From NCBI GenBank assembly GCA_001689495.1, contig LUJS01000052.1, positions 62,001 through 126,000 on the forward strand: DNA of 64,000 nucleotides, given 5' to 3'. The notes beneath the pieces were generated by a model. That model worked only from the letters and a program-made list of their open reading frames with translations. It searched no databases and was not told the origin of the DNA. Below, in pieces: positions 10,225-18,744 of the stretch. Made by a program: the position numbers and the translations under genes. Every line of letters starts with the position of its first letter. Positions within the stretch are counted from its first letter, which is position 1. The stretch is from Bacteroidales bacterium M8 (GTDB lineage Bacteria; Bacteroidota; Bacteroidia; Bacteroidales; Muribaculaceae).

Positions 10225-10574
10225 TGGATTTTTAAAAGGAATCTTCCTCGTGTGCATATCCGCGCTCGCCCATCACGGTGGCACCTGTCCGACACAGACC
10301 GACGGCGTGTAGACATCCGACACCACGCAGGGTGAATTGTCGGCTGTCTTGCGTACTGTGAATGTCGAGCTGCTCAGCAGATGAATCTCGGAAAGCGTGC
10401 GACGCATCATCAGCTCCTTGCCTTTCATGGCCCGCCATTGGTGCTCGTGATGCGTAGTCGCACGATGCGACCCGAGGTGTCGCACTCGAAGAGGTCGCGG
10501 ACAAGACGCCCCCTGCGCGTTGGACGCAATTGAGCCCATGGAGATCGAAATCTGAGCGTTCAGGCACAAATTTA
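10225..10574 (-). pseudogene. GC-rich decayed coding fragment, family unknown
   Basis: This 350-base block is clearly more GC-rich than the gap around it. On the minus strand three frames each look coding for part of the way: one gives GRLVRDLFECDTSGRIVRLR and then stops near 10432; the next gives KGKELMMRRTLSEIHLLSSS and TFTVRKTADNSPCVVSDVYT with G/C-rich third positions and stops near 10273; a third ends GERGYAHEEDSF near 10232. That pattern suggests a gene broken by one or two frameshifts. A TAAATTTG box (10574-10567) lies at its upstream edge, so a transcribed structured RNA cannot be excluded. I do not recognise the protein family. Confidence 0.4.
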
Positions 10575-11165
10575 AGCCCTCGTTTGCGTTATTGAGTGTT
10601 AAAACGCTGATTTTGTGAGGAATTTTGTCTTGCGAATTGTTATAATAGCAAAGAGCTCCTTATTTTCATTGAAAAACAAATGATGGGATTGCAAATACAG
10701 CCCATCGCCATCATCCAATCGGATTTACAATTCAAAATCCAAACCTGTTTAGATTGCCAACAGGTTGCAGTTCGTGAAAAACGCAAATCCAAACAAAGAT
10801 TATTTCAAAAACCGAATCAAGAGGGGGCACATTCAAGCCAAGTCCCTTCTCCCCACTCTCACTCATAACTAAAACAAATTAACATCTGTTTTGTTTGGTC
10901 TTTATATCCTTATTCTCACCTACTTGCAAAAATTATCTATATTTTCACTTTATATTTAGGACGAGAGCCGCCGATTCTAACACCTCACCGGATAATTAAG
11001 AGCTATAAAATATTATACCAAGCGATTAAGCACTACTATCTAAACTGATGGTGCAATAATCTCCCCATACGCCTATTTTACCACCTCAGGCGGGTTGTTC
11101 GGAATGTTCCACGGAGTCATTTGGTGCTATTTGATAATCCAAACTGATTTTTCTTGGATAAAAAT
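10575..11165. other. AT-rich gap without recognisable genes
   Basis: No convincing coding frame is visible on either strand. It contains a perfect 8-base inverted repeat, AACCTGTT (10742-10749) and AACAGGTT (10759-10766), and TTGCAAA at 10689-10695 and 10924-10930, a word that recurs inside the downstream regulator gene. The base composition is much lower in GC than the flanking operons. Confidence 0.5.
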
Positions 11166-11196
11166 TTGGCTGTTTTAAAAATTGTAGTTACATTTG
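11166..11196 (+). promoter_or_regulatory. Bacteroidota promoter for the HTH regulator gene
   Basis: TTG (11166-11168), 20 bases, TACATTTG (11189-11196). The word TTTGCAA, the reverse complement of a repeated word in the gene, overlaps the end of the -7 box (11193-11199), so an autoregulatory site is conceivable. Confidence 0.72.
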
Positions 11197-11236
11197 CAAC
11201 ATTATAATCACTCAATCATAGTTTACAATTACAATT

Positions 11237-11890
11237 ATGGACCTTGTTTCAAGACTCAAACAGTATTTAGATTCACGCCAGATCAGCGTGACACAGTTTG
11301 CAGATGTATGCGGCATACCCCGCCCTACCGCATCGCAACTTTTGGCCGGTAGAAACAAGAAAGTCAGCGATGAAATAATAAATAAGATACATAATTTCTA
11401 TCCCGATCTGTCCATATTATGGCTGATGTTTGGAGAGGGTGAAATGACAGCCAATGCAAACAATGCTGACAGTCAGCCTCATATTGCAGCGAGCGATAAT
11501 GACGCCGCTCCCCTATCTGCAAATGCAAACACTGGATTTGATGGCGATGAGTTTGTTATTGCAAACCAAGCCGTCGCAAATGCAAACACAAACAACAAGC
11601 CAACAAAACCACAAAACAACGAGTTTAGATTTACAAATTCAAACAATTCAGAAACTCAAACCGCTACAAACCCGAATGACGACAGTTATGAGTCACACAC
11701 ATTTGAATTTGAAGATGCAAACAAGGATGGCGAACAGTCAGATAATCAGGATGATTTCAATTTAGAATCTGCCCTGCTCAACAAATCTGCCGGTAAGCGC
11801 GTCACCGGAATCGTGGTTTATTATGACGACCAGACATACGAGTCGTTCGTGCCTGATCCCGAACACCTTCATCCATTCATCAGACGCTGA
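11237..11890 (+). CDS. HTH (XRE/CI-like) DNA-binding protein with Asn-rich linker
   Basis: A 217-residue protein in three parts. Residues 1-70 form an XRE-type helix-turn-helix, including QFADVCGIPRPTASQLLAGR, with a YPDLSILWLMFGEGEM tail typical of Bacteroidota CI-like repressors. Residues about 73-170 are a low-complexity linker rich in Asn, Ala, Thr and Asp. The end, KRVTGIVVYYDDQTYESFVP, is a short conserved-looking tail. The linker DNA repeats the word TGCAAA six times (11455, 11518, 11524, 11560, 11581, 11716). It has its own promoter and a leader of about 35 bases. Its target is unknown; it may control itself or the ABC-F gene 68 bases downstream, which also has a separate promoter. 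Confidence 0.8.
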   Translation: MDLVSRLKQYLDSRQISVTQFADVCGIPRPTASQLLAGRNKKVSDEIINKIHNFYPDLSILWLMFGEGEMTANANNADSQPHIAASDNDAAPLSANANTGFDGDEFVIANQAVANANTNNKPTKPQNNEFRFTNSNNSETQTATNPNDDSYESHTFEFEDANKDGEQSDNQDDFNLESALLNKSAGKRVTGIVVYYDDQTYESFVPDPEHLHPFIRR

Positions 11891-11900
11891 TCCGCCCTAT

Positions 11901-11931
11901 TTGTTAATCTGCGAAAAACTGACTAAATTTG
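11901..11931 (+). promoter_or_regulatory. Bacteroidota promoter for the ABC-F gene
   Basis: TTG (11901-11903), 20 bases, TAAATTTG (11924-11931); start expected near 11938, about 20 bases before the ATG. Confidence 0.75.
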
Positions 11932-11958
11932 CACTCTGATTTGAAATGAATTAGAGTT

Positions 11959-13932
11959 ATGAGCATCTCGATAAACAGTCTGAAGGTAGAATTCAGCGCC
12001 AAATGTCTGTTCGACAATATATCCTATATAATAAATAACAAGGACAGAATCGCTCTCGTCGGCAAAAACGGAGCCGGAAAGTCTACTATGCTTAAAATCA
12101 TAGCCGGCATACAGCAGCCTACGTCAGGAAACGTGGCAGTGCCCAAAGACACCACCATAGGCTATCTGCCCCAGCACATGACAATCAACGACACATCGAC
12201 GGTGATCGAGGAGGTCAGAACGGCGTTCAGTCATATCAAGGAGATGCATGCCCGGCTTGACGAGATGACCGACGAACTGGCATCGAGGACAGATTATGAG
12301 AGTGACGCCTATCAGGAACTGATCGAACGCATGACGGCACTCACCGACCGTCTGGCCATGGAGGAGAGCGAAAACTGCGAGGCCGAAATGGAAAAGACCC
12401 TTATAGGTCTCGGTTTCAAACGCGAGGATTTCGACAGACCTACATCCGAATTCTCTGGCGGATGGCGCATGCGCATCGAGCTTGCCAAACTCCTGCTGAT
12501 CCGCCCCGACGTACTCCTGCTCGACGAGCCGACCAACCATCTCGACATCGAGTCTATACAATGGCTTGAGAATTTCCTGATAACGAAAGCCGGTGCCGTG
12601 GTACTGGTCAGCCACGACCGCGCTTTCATAGACAATGTGACCAATCGCACCATCGAAATATCTCTCGGCAAAATCTACGACTATTCAGTAAACTATTCCA
12701 AATATGTCGTGCTGAGAGCCGAGCGTCTGGAACAGCAGATGCGAGCCTACCAGAACCAGCAGAAGATGATCAAGGAGACCGAGGATTTCATCGAACGATT
12801 CAGGTATAAGGCCACCAAAAGCGTGCAGGTGCAGAGCCGCATCAAGCAGCTCGCAAAAATCGAACGCATCGAGGTTGACGAAGTCGACACGTCCCACCTT
12901 AACCTCAAATTCCCCCCTGCTCCAAGATCGGGCGACTATCCGCTGATAGTCGATGACCTCGGCAAGGCATACGGAACACATCAGGTTTTCGACCACGCCA
13001 CATTCACGATAAAACGCGGCGAGAAGGTTGCCTTTGTCGGCAAGAACGGCGAGGGCAAATCGACGCTCGTTAAATGTATAATGGGCGAAATCCCTTATAC
13101 CGGCACGCTCAAGGTGGGCCACAATGTCAAGATAGGATACTTTGCGCAGAATCAGGCGCAGTTGCTCGACGAAGACCTGACTGTATTCGACACCATCGAC
13201 CGTGTGGCCGTGGGAGACATCCGCACGAAGATCCGCGACATTCTCAGCGCGTTCATGTTTGGCGGAGAGGCATCAGACAAAAAGGTCAAGGTGCTATCGG
13301 GTGGCGAGAGGACCCGTCTGGCAATGATAAAGCTGTTGCTCGAGCCGGTCAACCTGCTGATTCTCGATGAGCCCACCAACCATCTCGACATGAAGACCAA
13401 GGATATTCTGAAAAATGCCATCAAGGATTTTGACGGCACGGTGATCGTGGTGAGCCACGACCGAGAATTTCTTGACGGTCTTGTCGAAAAGGTCTATGAA
13501 TTCGGTAGCGGGGAGGTCAAGGAATGTCTTGGCGGCATCTACGAGTTTCTCGAGAAAAAGAAACTTGCGTCACTGGCCGAACTCGAAAGAAACATCAAGC
13601 CCGAGAAGCCGCAGCCGTCCAAAGCCAAGGAGCAACCCCAACCAAAACAGACTCCGGCGAATCAGGAAACTGAGGCGTCAAAACCCAGACTCAGCTATGC
13701 CGAGCAGAAAGAGCGTGACAAGCTGGTGAAGCGCGCCCGCCGAAAAGTCGAGGAGGCCGAGGCCGAAGTCTCACGGCTCGAAAAACTTGTGTCTGATATT
13801 GAGGCTGAACTTTCGGCCGGGTCTACTGATGCGGATATATACGAAAGACATGCCGCCACGATGAAACAACTCGAAAACGCCATGTCTCTCTGGGAACTCG
13901 CCTCGATGGAGGCCGAGGAGCTCAACTCCTGA
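11959..13932 (+). CDS. ABC-F family ATPase (Uup/YdiF-like)
   Basis: A 657-residue protein with two ABC domains and no membrane segment. Domain 1 has GKNGAGKST (residues 35-43), signature FSGGWRMRIELAKLL and Walker B LLLDEPTNHLD; domain 2 has GKNGEGKST (about 358-366), LSGGERTRLAMIKLL and LLILDEPTNHLD. Between them is the charged ABC-F linker (IKQLAKIERIEVDEVD). The last 110 residues are Lys/Glu/Pro-rich then coiled coil, as in Uup. ABC-F proteins act on ribosomes or, for Uup, on branched DNA; a resistance role is not indicated by sequence. It converges with recR, only 7 bases away. Confidence 0.92.
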   Translation: MSISINSLKVEFSAKCLFDNISYIINNKDRIALVGKNGAGKSTMLKIIAGIQQPTSGNVAVPKDTTIGYLPQHMTINDTSTVIEEVRTAFSHIKEMHARLDEMTDELASRTDYESDAYQELIERMTALTDRLAMEESENCEAEMEKTLIGLGFKREDFDRPTSEFSGGWRMRIELAKLLLIRPDVLLLDEPTNHLDIESIQWLENFLITKAGAVVLVSHDRAFIDNVTNRTIEISLGKIYDYSVNYSKYVVLRAERLEQQMRAYQNQQKMIKETEDFIERFRYKATKSVQVQSRIKQLAKIERIEVDEVDTSHLNLKFPPAPRSGDYPLIVDDLGKAYGTHQVFDHATFTIKRGEKVAFVGKNGEGKSTLVKCIMGEIPYTGTLKVGHNVKIGYFAQNQAQLLDEDLTVFDTIDRVAVGDIRTKIRDILSAFMFGGEASDKKVKVLSGGERTRLAMIKLLLEPVNLLILDEPTNHLDMKTKDILKNAIKDFDGTVIVVSHDREFLDGLVEKVYEFGSGEVKECLGGIYEFLEKKKLASLAELERNIKPEKPQPSKAKEQPQPKQTPANQETEASKPRLSYAEQKERDKLVKRARRKVEEAEAEVSRLEKLVSDIEAELSAGSTDADIYERHAATMKQLENAMSLWELASMEAEELNS

Positions 13933-13939
13933 GCGGTCC

Positions 13940-14569
13940 CTATTTCTTAATCGAATCTGCGAACAGCGTTCGGTTGAGCAGTGAGCGGCCGAGCGTGATC
14001 TCGTCGGTATATTCAATCTCGTTGCCGACGGACACGCCCCGGGCGAGTTGAGTTATCTTGACATCGGGGTAAGGAGCGAGCTTGCGATAGATATAGAAGT
14101 TCGTTGTCTCCCCTTCCATCGTGGCACTGAGTGCGAGTATCACCTCGTCGATCTCGCCGGCCTCGACTCTCGAGATCAGGGATGCTATCTCCAACTGGTC
14201 GGGTCCGATGCCGTCCATCGGCGAGATGACTCCTCCGAGCACATGGTAGAGTCCTGAGTACTGGCCAGTATTTTCAAAACTCATTACATCCTTGACGGTC
14301 TCGACTACACAGATTGTCCGAGAATCTCGTGTCGGATCCGCGCACACACGGCACACGTCAGTCTCCGAAATATTATGGCAGATATTGCAATATCTGACTC
14401 CTTGACGCATGTCTATTATGGACTGTCCCAGCCTGACGCCCCGCGACTCGTCGCAGCGCAATATGTGCAATGCCAGACGCAGTGCGGTCTTCCGACCAAT
14501 GCCCGGCAGCCTCGACAGCTCGGTCACTGCCTCCTCGAGGAGACGCGATGCAAATTCCTGATTTATCAT
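13940..14569 (-). CDS. recR: Recombination mediator RecR
   Basis: The 209-residue protein works with RecF and RecO to load RecA at single-strand gaps. It has the N-terminal helix-hairpin-helix LSRLPGIGRKTALRLALHIL, the four-Cys zinc site CNICHNISETDVCRVC, a Toprim domain beginning TICVVETVKDV and the C-terminal RGVSVGNEIEYTDEITL. Length is normal. A TAACTTTG box at 14589-14596 supports its own promoter. No recF or recO is in the window. Confidence 0.97.
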   Translation of the reverse strand: MINQEFASRLLEEAVTELSRLPGIGRKTALRLALHILRCDESRGVRLGQSIIDMRQGVRYCNICHNISETDVCRVCADPTRDSRTICVVETVKDVMSFENTGQYSGLYHVLGGVISPMDGIGPDQLEIASLISRVEAGEIDEVILALSATMEGETTNFYIYRKLAPYPDVKITQLARGVSVGNEIEYTDEITLGRSLLNRTLFADSIKK

Positions 14570-14588
14570 ATCGAGTATTATTATACTT

Positions 14589-14596
14589 CAAAGTTA
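14589..14596 (-). promoter_or_regulatory. -7 box for recR
   Basis: TAACTTTG on the minus strand about 20 bases upstream of the recR ATG. No TTG at the expected -33 position. Confidence 0.5.
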
Positions 14597-14646
14597 GCAA
14601 TTATCATTGATTCGTGAAATATGAAAACCGATTTTAACTTGATTAT

Positions 14647-14677
14647 TTGGCGGTAATGAGGGAATTCCTTAAATTTG
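14647..14677 (+). promoter_or_regulatory. Bacteroidota promoter for the glycosyltransferase gene
   Basis: TTG (14647-14649), 20 bases, TAAATTTG (14670-14677); about 37 bases upstream of the ATG. It is back to back with the recR box. Confidence 0.75.
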
Positions 14678-14714
14678 CAGAAACGTCCATGCAACCGAAC
14701 AAACATAAACGTCA

Positions 14715-15455
14715 ATGAACCCGCTTATCTCGATTATCACCGTCACTCGCAATGCCGAGTCCACCCTGCCCGTCACACTGCGCAGCATCAGCAGCCAGAC
14801 ATGCGGACTGTATGAGTTCGTGCTCATTGACGGAGCATCGACCGACAACACGGTGAAACTTGCCGAGAACTCGGGCATCAAAAACATGAAGCTCCTCTCC
14901 GAGCCCGACAACGGACTGTATGACGCCATGAACAAGGGACTCGGTCTGGCCGAGGGAGACTACGTGGTCTTCCTCAACGCCGGCGATGCATTCCACTCGG
15001 AAGACACACTCCGCAAAATCGCCGATGCGGCAATGGACAATGACTATCCCGGCATCATCTACGGCCAGACCGACATAGTCGACGAAAATGGCAGGAAAAT
15101 TTCGGACAGACATCTTCGCGCACCCTCCGACCTTTGTCTCGACTCGTTCAAAAGCGGCATGGTGGTCTGCCATCAGGCATTCATCGTGTTGCGGAAACTG
15201 ACCAACAACTATGACACACGTTTCCGTTTTTCTTCAGACTATGAATGGTGCATCCGCTGCCTGCAGCGATCGCACCGCAACCACTATATCGACGACGTTC
15301 TGATAGACTATCTGTCGGAAGGTCTGACGACACGCAATCACACCGCGTCGCTTGTCGAAAGATTCAAAATCATGTCCCGTTACTACGGCTTCTTCCCTAC
15401 TCTGTTCCGCCATGTCGGGTTTGCGATACGCGACATGAAACGCAAGACAAAATAA
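14715..15455 (+). CDS. Family 2 glycosyltransferase
   Basis: A 246-residue GT-A fold enzyme. It has the nucleotide-sugar motifs ISIITVTRNAESTL, VLIDGASTDNT and SEPDNGLYDAMNKGL, and the metal-binding region EGDYVVFLNAGD in place of a plain DxD. It resembles the WcaA/colanic-acid type transferases that build surface polysaccharide, but it is a lone gene with no polysaccharide cluster around it, so donor and acceptor are unknown. No membrane segment is visible. It converges with ruvC, separated by 12 bases. Confidence 0.9.
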   Translation: MNPLISIITVTRNAESTLPVTLRSISSQTCGLYEFVLIDGASTDNTVKLAENSGIKNMKLLSEPDNGLYDAMNKGLGLAEGDYVVFLNAGDAFHSEDTLRKIADAAMDNDYPGIIYGQTDIVDENGRKISDRHLRAPSDLCLDSFKSGMVVCHQAFIVLRKLTNNYDTRFRFSSDYEWCIRCLQRSHRNHYIDDVLIDYLSEGLTTRNHTASLVERFKIMSRYYGFFPTLFRHVGFAIRDMKRKTK

Positions 15456-15467
15456 CTTCAGCTCAGG

Positions 15468-16046
15468 TCACTTCACCCTGTCAGGATTCTTGGCGATGAA
15501 ATCCTTCCAAGACTTCGGCCCCTTGGCTATGGCGGGTTTCGAGGATTCATAAAAATGGCACAGCGCCGCCGCCAATGCATCGGTTGCATCGAGTTCGATC
15601 TCCAGTTTTTCGGCCGGGATGGATAGTATGCGCCTCAGCATCTCGCGCACCTGCTCTTTCGAGGCCGCGCCCGTACCGGTGATGGCCATTTTGATTTTGC
15701 TCGGCTCATACTCGGTTATCGGCACGTCGCGAGACAACGCCGCCGCCATCGCAACACCTTGGGCCCTGCCGAGTTTAAGCATGGACTGCACATTCTTGCC
15801 AAAGAACGGCGCCTCGATGGCCATCTCGTCCGGCAGGTACTGCTCGGTCAGGGACAGCACGCGGTCATATATTCTGCGCAACCTCAGATAGTGGCTCTCA
15901 AATTTACTCAGCTTTATCACGCCGAGGGCTATGAGCAGAGGTTTCTTGGCTTTTACCCCAAGAATACCATAGCCCATTACATTCGTTCCCGGGTCAATGC
16001 CTATGATTATCCGGTCGAATTCCTTAAGTCCTGAAACAGCGGTCAC
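15468..16046 (-). CDS. ruvC: Holliday junction endodeoxyribonuclease RuvC
   Basis: The 192-residue resolvase cuts four-way junctions after RuvAB branch migration. The acidic catalytic residues are visible in IIIGIDPGTNVMGYGIL, AIEAPFFGKNVQSMLKLG and ELDATDALAAALCH, and the family segment KMAITGTGAASKEQV is present. It is the last gene of the long rnr operon, overlapping the DUF4286 gene by 4 bases. ruvA and ruvB are elsewhere. The 30-residue C-terminal tail is slightly longer than in enterobacterial RuvC. Confidence 0.97.
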   Translation of the reverse strand: MTAVSGLKEFDRIIIGIDPGTNVMGYGILGVKAKKPLLIALGVIKLSKFESHYLRLRRIYDRVLSLTEQYLPDEMAIEAPFFGKNVQSMLKLGRAQGVAMAAALSRDVPITEYEPSKIKMAITGTGAASKEQVREMLRRILSIPAEKLEIELDATDALAAALCHFYESSKPAIAKGPKSWKDFIAKNPDRVK

Positions 16047-16339
16047 AGCGGAATATTCTCCATCAAGGTTGTGAAATGCAATACCTTCTGACCATATTTT
16101 TCAGCAAGCACACCTCTCAGCAGGGCGCCCTCACCGTTATCCCAAGCCATGGCGGCCTCGACAGACGGCGCATGCATCCTCACGGCTACGGCAACCATGC
16201 CCTCCTCGACCGCGCCGAGTATTCTCGCCACCGATGGTCGCGACAGTGTCGCTTGCGGCACATAAACCGCTCTCACCCAATCGAGAAACTCAGTCTCGAT
16301 CGAGCAGTCAACATAGAATGTCGTGTTTACGATAATCAT
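16043..16339 (-). CDS. DUF4286 family protein
   Basis: A 98-residue protein starting MIIVNTTFYVDCSIETEFLD, which matches the Bacteroidota DUF4286 family, small proteins with a dimeric alpha-beta-barrel-like fold. No catalytic motif is evident and the function is unknown. It overlaps ruvC and cstA by 4 bases on each side, so all three are translated together. The constant link of DUF4286 to ruvC in this phylum is from memory and needs a neighbourhood check. Confidence 0.85.
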   Translation of the reverse strand: MIIVNTTFYVDCSIETEFLDWVRAVYVPQATLSRPSVARILGAVEEGMVAVAVRMHAPSVEAAMAWDNGEGALLRGVLAEKYGQKVLHFTTLMENIPL

Positions 16340-17772
16340 TTCTCCTCGTTTTTGCCTTTAGACACCTTGCCGACACATTTTGTCGAAAGGTACATGAAAA
16401 TCAGAGTCAATATCATGGCGCAGACCATGCAGATGCCGTGATGGCCGAAGCCGAAGAACTGCGGCGAGATGAGCACGAAATAAGTCTCGACAAATGTCAT
16501 GAACAGAGCCGGAATCAACGCTATCCAGTAATTCTTGCCCTTTGAGGCCAGCCACACGAAGATGGTCCAGAGCACCACACATGCCAATGCCTGATTTGCC
16601 CAAGCGAAATAACGCCACACAATATCGAAGTTGATGAGCGTAATGCCATAGCCAACGGCAAAGAGAGGAATGCAGATGAGGAATCTCTTCAGGATGGGCC
16701 GCTGGTCTATCCTGAAGACATCGGCTACAATCAGGCGCGCGCCGCGGAATGCAGTATCGCCCGATGTAATGGGAGCGGCCACCACTCCGAGCAGCGCGAG
16801 AACCGCGCCGACCTTGCCGAGAGTCGTTTTTGAAATCACATCGACCGCCCAAGCCGCATTACCGCCATGCTCGGACAGTTGTTCGCCGAGTTCGGTCGGC
16901 CCGTGGAAAAACGCCATGGCAATCGCTGCCCAGATAAGGGCTATGACACTCTCGGAAATCATCGAGCCATAGAACACCGAACGGCATTTTTTCTCAGACG
17001 TGACACACCTTGCCATAAGGGGCGACTGTGTGGCGTGGAATCCCGAGATCGCACCGCATGCTATGGTGATGAAGAGCGTGGGTATGATGGGGAGTTTCTC
17101 GGGGTCGAGCTGGAAATTGTGGACTGTCGTCAGCTCAGGCACCGGATATGCTCCGGACAGAATCACGCCGAGCAATCCGGCTGCCATGGCGATAAGCGCT
17201 ACACCGAAAATCGGATACAGCTTGCCAATCACCTTGTCGACCGGAAGCATCGTAGCGATCACATAATAAACAAGTATTATCCAAACCCAGATATTCTTGC
17301 TGACAGCCGGGACCATCGAGGCCAGCAGTTGGGCGGGGCTTAGAATGAATACCGCACCCACCAGAACGAGCAGTGCCACGGAGAAGATCCTGACGACAGC
17401 TCGGGCATTGATGCCAAGGTACTCTCCTATCACCTCGGGCAGACTCTTGCCGTCGTGGCGAAGAATCAGGACACCGGAAAGATAGTCGTGCATGGCGCCG
17501 AAAAATATTCCGCCGAGTGTAATCCACAGGAATGCCACCGGACCGAAACATGCGCCGAGGATGGCGCCGAATATCGGACCGGTACCCGCTATGTTGAGGA
17601 GCTGAATCAGGAAGACTCTCCACCGGGGCAACGGCATGTAGTCAACACCGTCGGCCATTCGCATTGCAGGGGTCGGATTCGAATCATCGGCATCGGCCAC
17701 TTTCTCGAGATAGCGGCCATAAGTGAAATAGGCGGTAACGAGCAGCGCCAGACAAATTATAAAAGTTATCAT
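16336..17772 (-). CDS. CstA-family peptide/pyruvate transporter
   Basis: A 478-residue polytopic membrane protein with roughly 12-14 hydrophobic segments. It matches the carbon-starvation CstA family: ADGVDYMPLPRWRVFLIQLL, IAGTGPIFGAILGACFGPVA, GGIFFGAMHDYLSG and SGFHATQSPLMARC. It is much shorter than E. coli CstA (about 700 residues) and resembles the short forms common in Bacteroidota. The E. coli homologues import peptides or pyruvate; the substrate here is unknown. It lies 7 bases after the NlpC/P60 gene, so a link to importing cell-wall peptides released by that hydrolase is an attractive but untested idea. Confidence 0.9.
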   Translation of the reverse strand: MITFIICLALLVTAYFTYGRYLEKVADADDSNPTPAMRMADGVDYMPLPRWRVFLIQLLNIAGTGPIFGAILGACFGPVAFLWITLGGIFFGAMHDYLSGVLILRHDGKSLPEVIGEYLGINARAVVRIFSVALLVLVGAVFILSPAQLLASMVPAVSKNIWVWIILVYYVIATMLPVDKVIGKLYPIFGVALIAMAAGLLGVILSGAYPVPELTTVHNFQLDPEKLPIIPTLFITIACGAISGFHATQSPLMARCVTSEKKCRSVFYGSMISESVIALIWAAIAMAFFHGPTELGEQLSEHGGNAAWAVDVISKTTLGKVGAVLALLGVVAAPITSGDTAFRGARLIVADVFRIDQRPILKRFLICIPLFAVGYGITLINFDIVWRYFAWANQALACVVLWTIFVWLASKGKNYWIALIPALFMTFVETYFVLISPQFFGFGHHGICMVCAMILTLIFMYLSTKCVGKVSKGKNEEK

Positions 17773-17779
17773 GTTGGGT

Positions 17780-18718
17780 TTAGAAATACCAAGGGTGATT
17801 GATTATTTGCCATATTCCTTCGGTACCGGTCATGCCGTCGATGCGCGATGCACCGCGGTAGACACGGTTGCCGAAATCGGGATCGGATTCCTCCATCCGG
17901 TTGGTCTTGACCCGTCCGGACGAATGGATATATAGACCGTCATTGTCATATACGGCCACATGCGAAATTCTGCCGTCGGGAGTCGAGCTGAAGAACAGCA
18001 GGTCGGCAGGCAGTAGCGACTCACGGTCATCCGGCTCGATGCGTTTGCCAATCTCGATCTGCTGGCGGGCATCCCTGAGAGTCAGGATGCCGTTTGCATA
18101 GAGAGCCACGCGCACTAATCCGGAGCAGTCAACGCTTTTGGTCGAACAAGCACCCCATAGATAAGGTGCGCCCATCAGCCTGTAACATCTGTCAAGAACC
18201 GCATGGGCATCAAAGGGTTGCGACGCCCATTCCTCAATATCGGTCAAGGCCTCAGATCTCATCCACCCCTTGCGACCATCGGGCAGAGTGACGAAAGTGA
18301 AATCCGTGCCGGACTTTTTTCCGTTGAGTATCGAGCCGTTGACAAGCTGCGAGACAATATTGCGCGGAGCGAGATTGAGCGTATCGCCATAGACAGCCAC
18401 CTCTTCGAAAGAGGTAACCGTAACCCTATTCGATTTTCTCCAGTCGCTCATTTCAAGAGAGTCCTTGCGCGCCACGCTCGAAATGTTCATGTATCCCTCA
18501 TAGCCTTCGGGACCGCGGAGTTTAAGCCACTCGCCGCCGTCATCCTCGAGTATCTGCATTGGGGTGCCCATTATGGCCTGCGAAGTCATCTCCGAGGCAT
18601 GGCTCTTGCCGTCCCTTATACAAGCCACGGGGATATTTATCTGTACCCACAGAGAATCCCGGGCTGAAGTCAGAAGAGAGAAAATCAAAAGAAATGTGAT
18701 GGTCAGTTTGGATCTCAT
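17780..18718 (-). CDS. Secreted NlpC/P60 cysteine peptidase with SH3 domains
   Basis: The 312-residue protein has a signal peptide (KLTITFLLIFSLLTSARDS), two SH3-like segments (about residues 30-90 and 105-165) and a C-terminal NlpC/P60 domain. The catalytic Cys lies in KSVDCSGLVRVALYANG and the His in GRISHVAVYDND, with a further His in LYIHSSGRVKT. The architecture matches the gamma-D-glutamyl-diamino acid endopeptidases that recycle peptidoglycan stem peptides (YkfC type). It acts in the periplasm. The following cstA-like transporter could take up the products. Confidence 0.92.
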   Translation of the reverse strand: MRSKLTITFLLIFSLLTSARDSLWVQINIPVACIRDGKSHASEMTSQAIMGTPMQILEDDGGEWLKLRGPEGYEGYMNISSVARKDSLEMSDWRKSNRVTVTSFEEVAVYGDTLNLAPRNIVSQLVNGSILNGKKSGTDFTFVTLPDGRKGWMRSEALTDIEEWASQPFDAHAVLDRCYRLMGAPYLWGACSTKSVDCSGLVRVALYANGILTLRDARQQIEIGKRIEPDDRESLLPADLLFFSSTPDGRISHVAVYDNDGLYIHSSGRVKTNRMEESDPDFGNRVYRGASRIDGMTGTEGIWQIINHPWYF

Positions 18719-18744
18719 ATTAGGATAACGAAACTTTTTAGCTT

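Noticed and set aside
10680..10868. 62-codon open frame in the AT-rich gap
   Set aside because: Low-complexity Gln/Ser-rich translation, no promoter fit, no recognisable family.
11104..11178. 24-codon Trp-rich small open frame before the HTH gene
   Set aside because: It spans the -33 element of that gene's promoter and has no start context; probably chance.
11959..13932. ABC-F gene as an antibiotic-resistance determinant
   Set aside because: The layout fits the Uup/YdiF housekeeping type with a C-terminal coiled coil, and no resistance or mobile genes are nearby.
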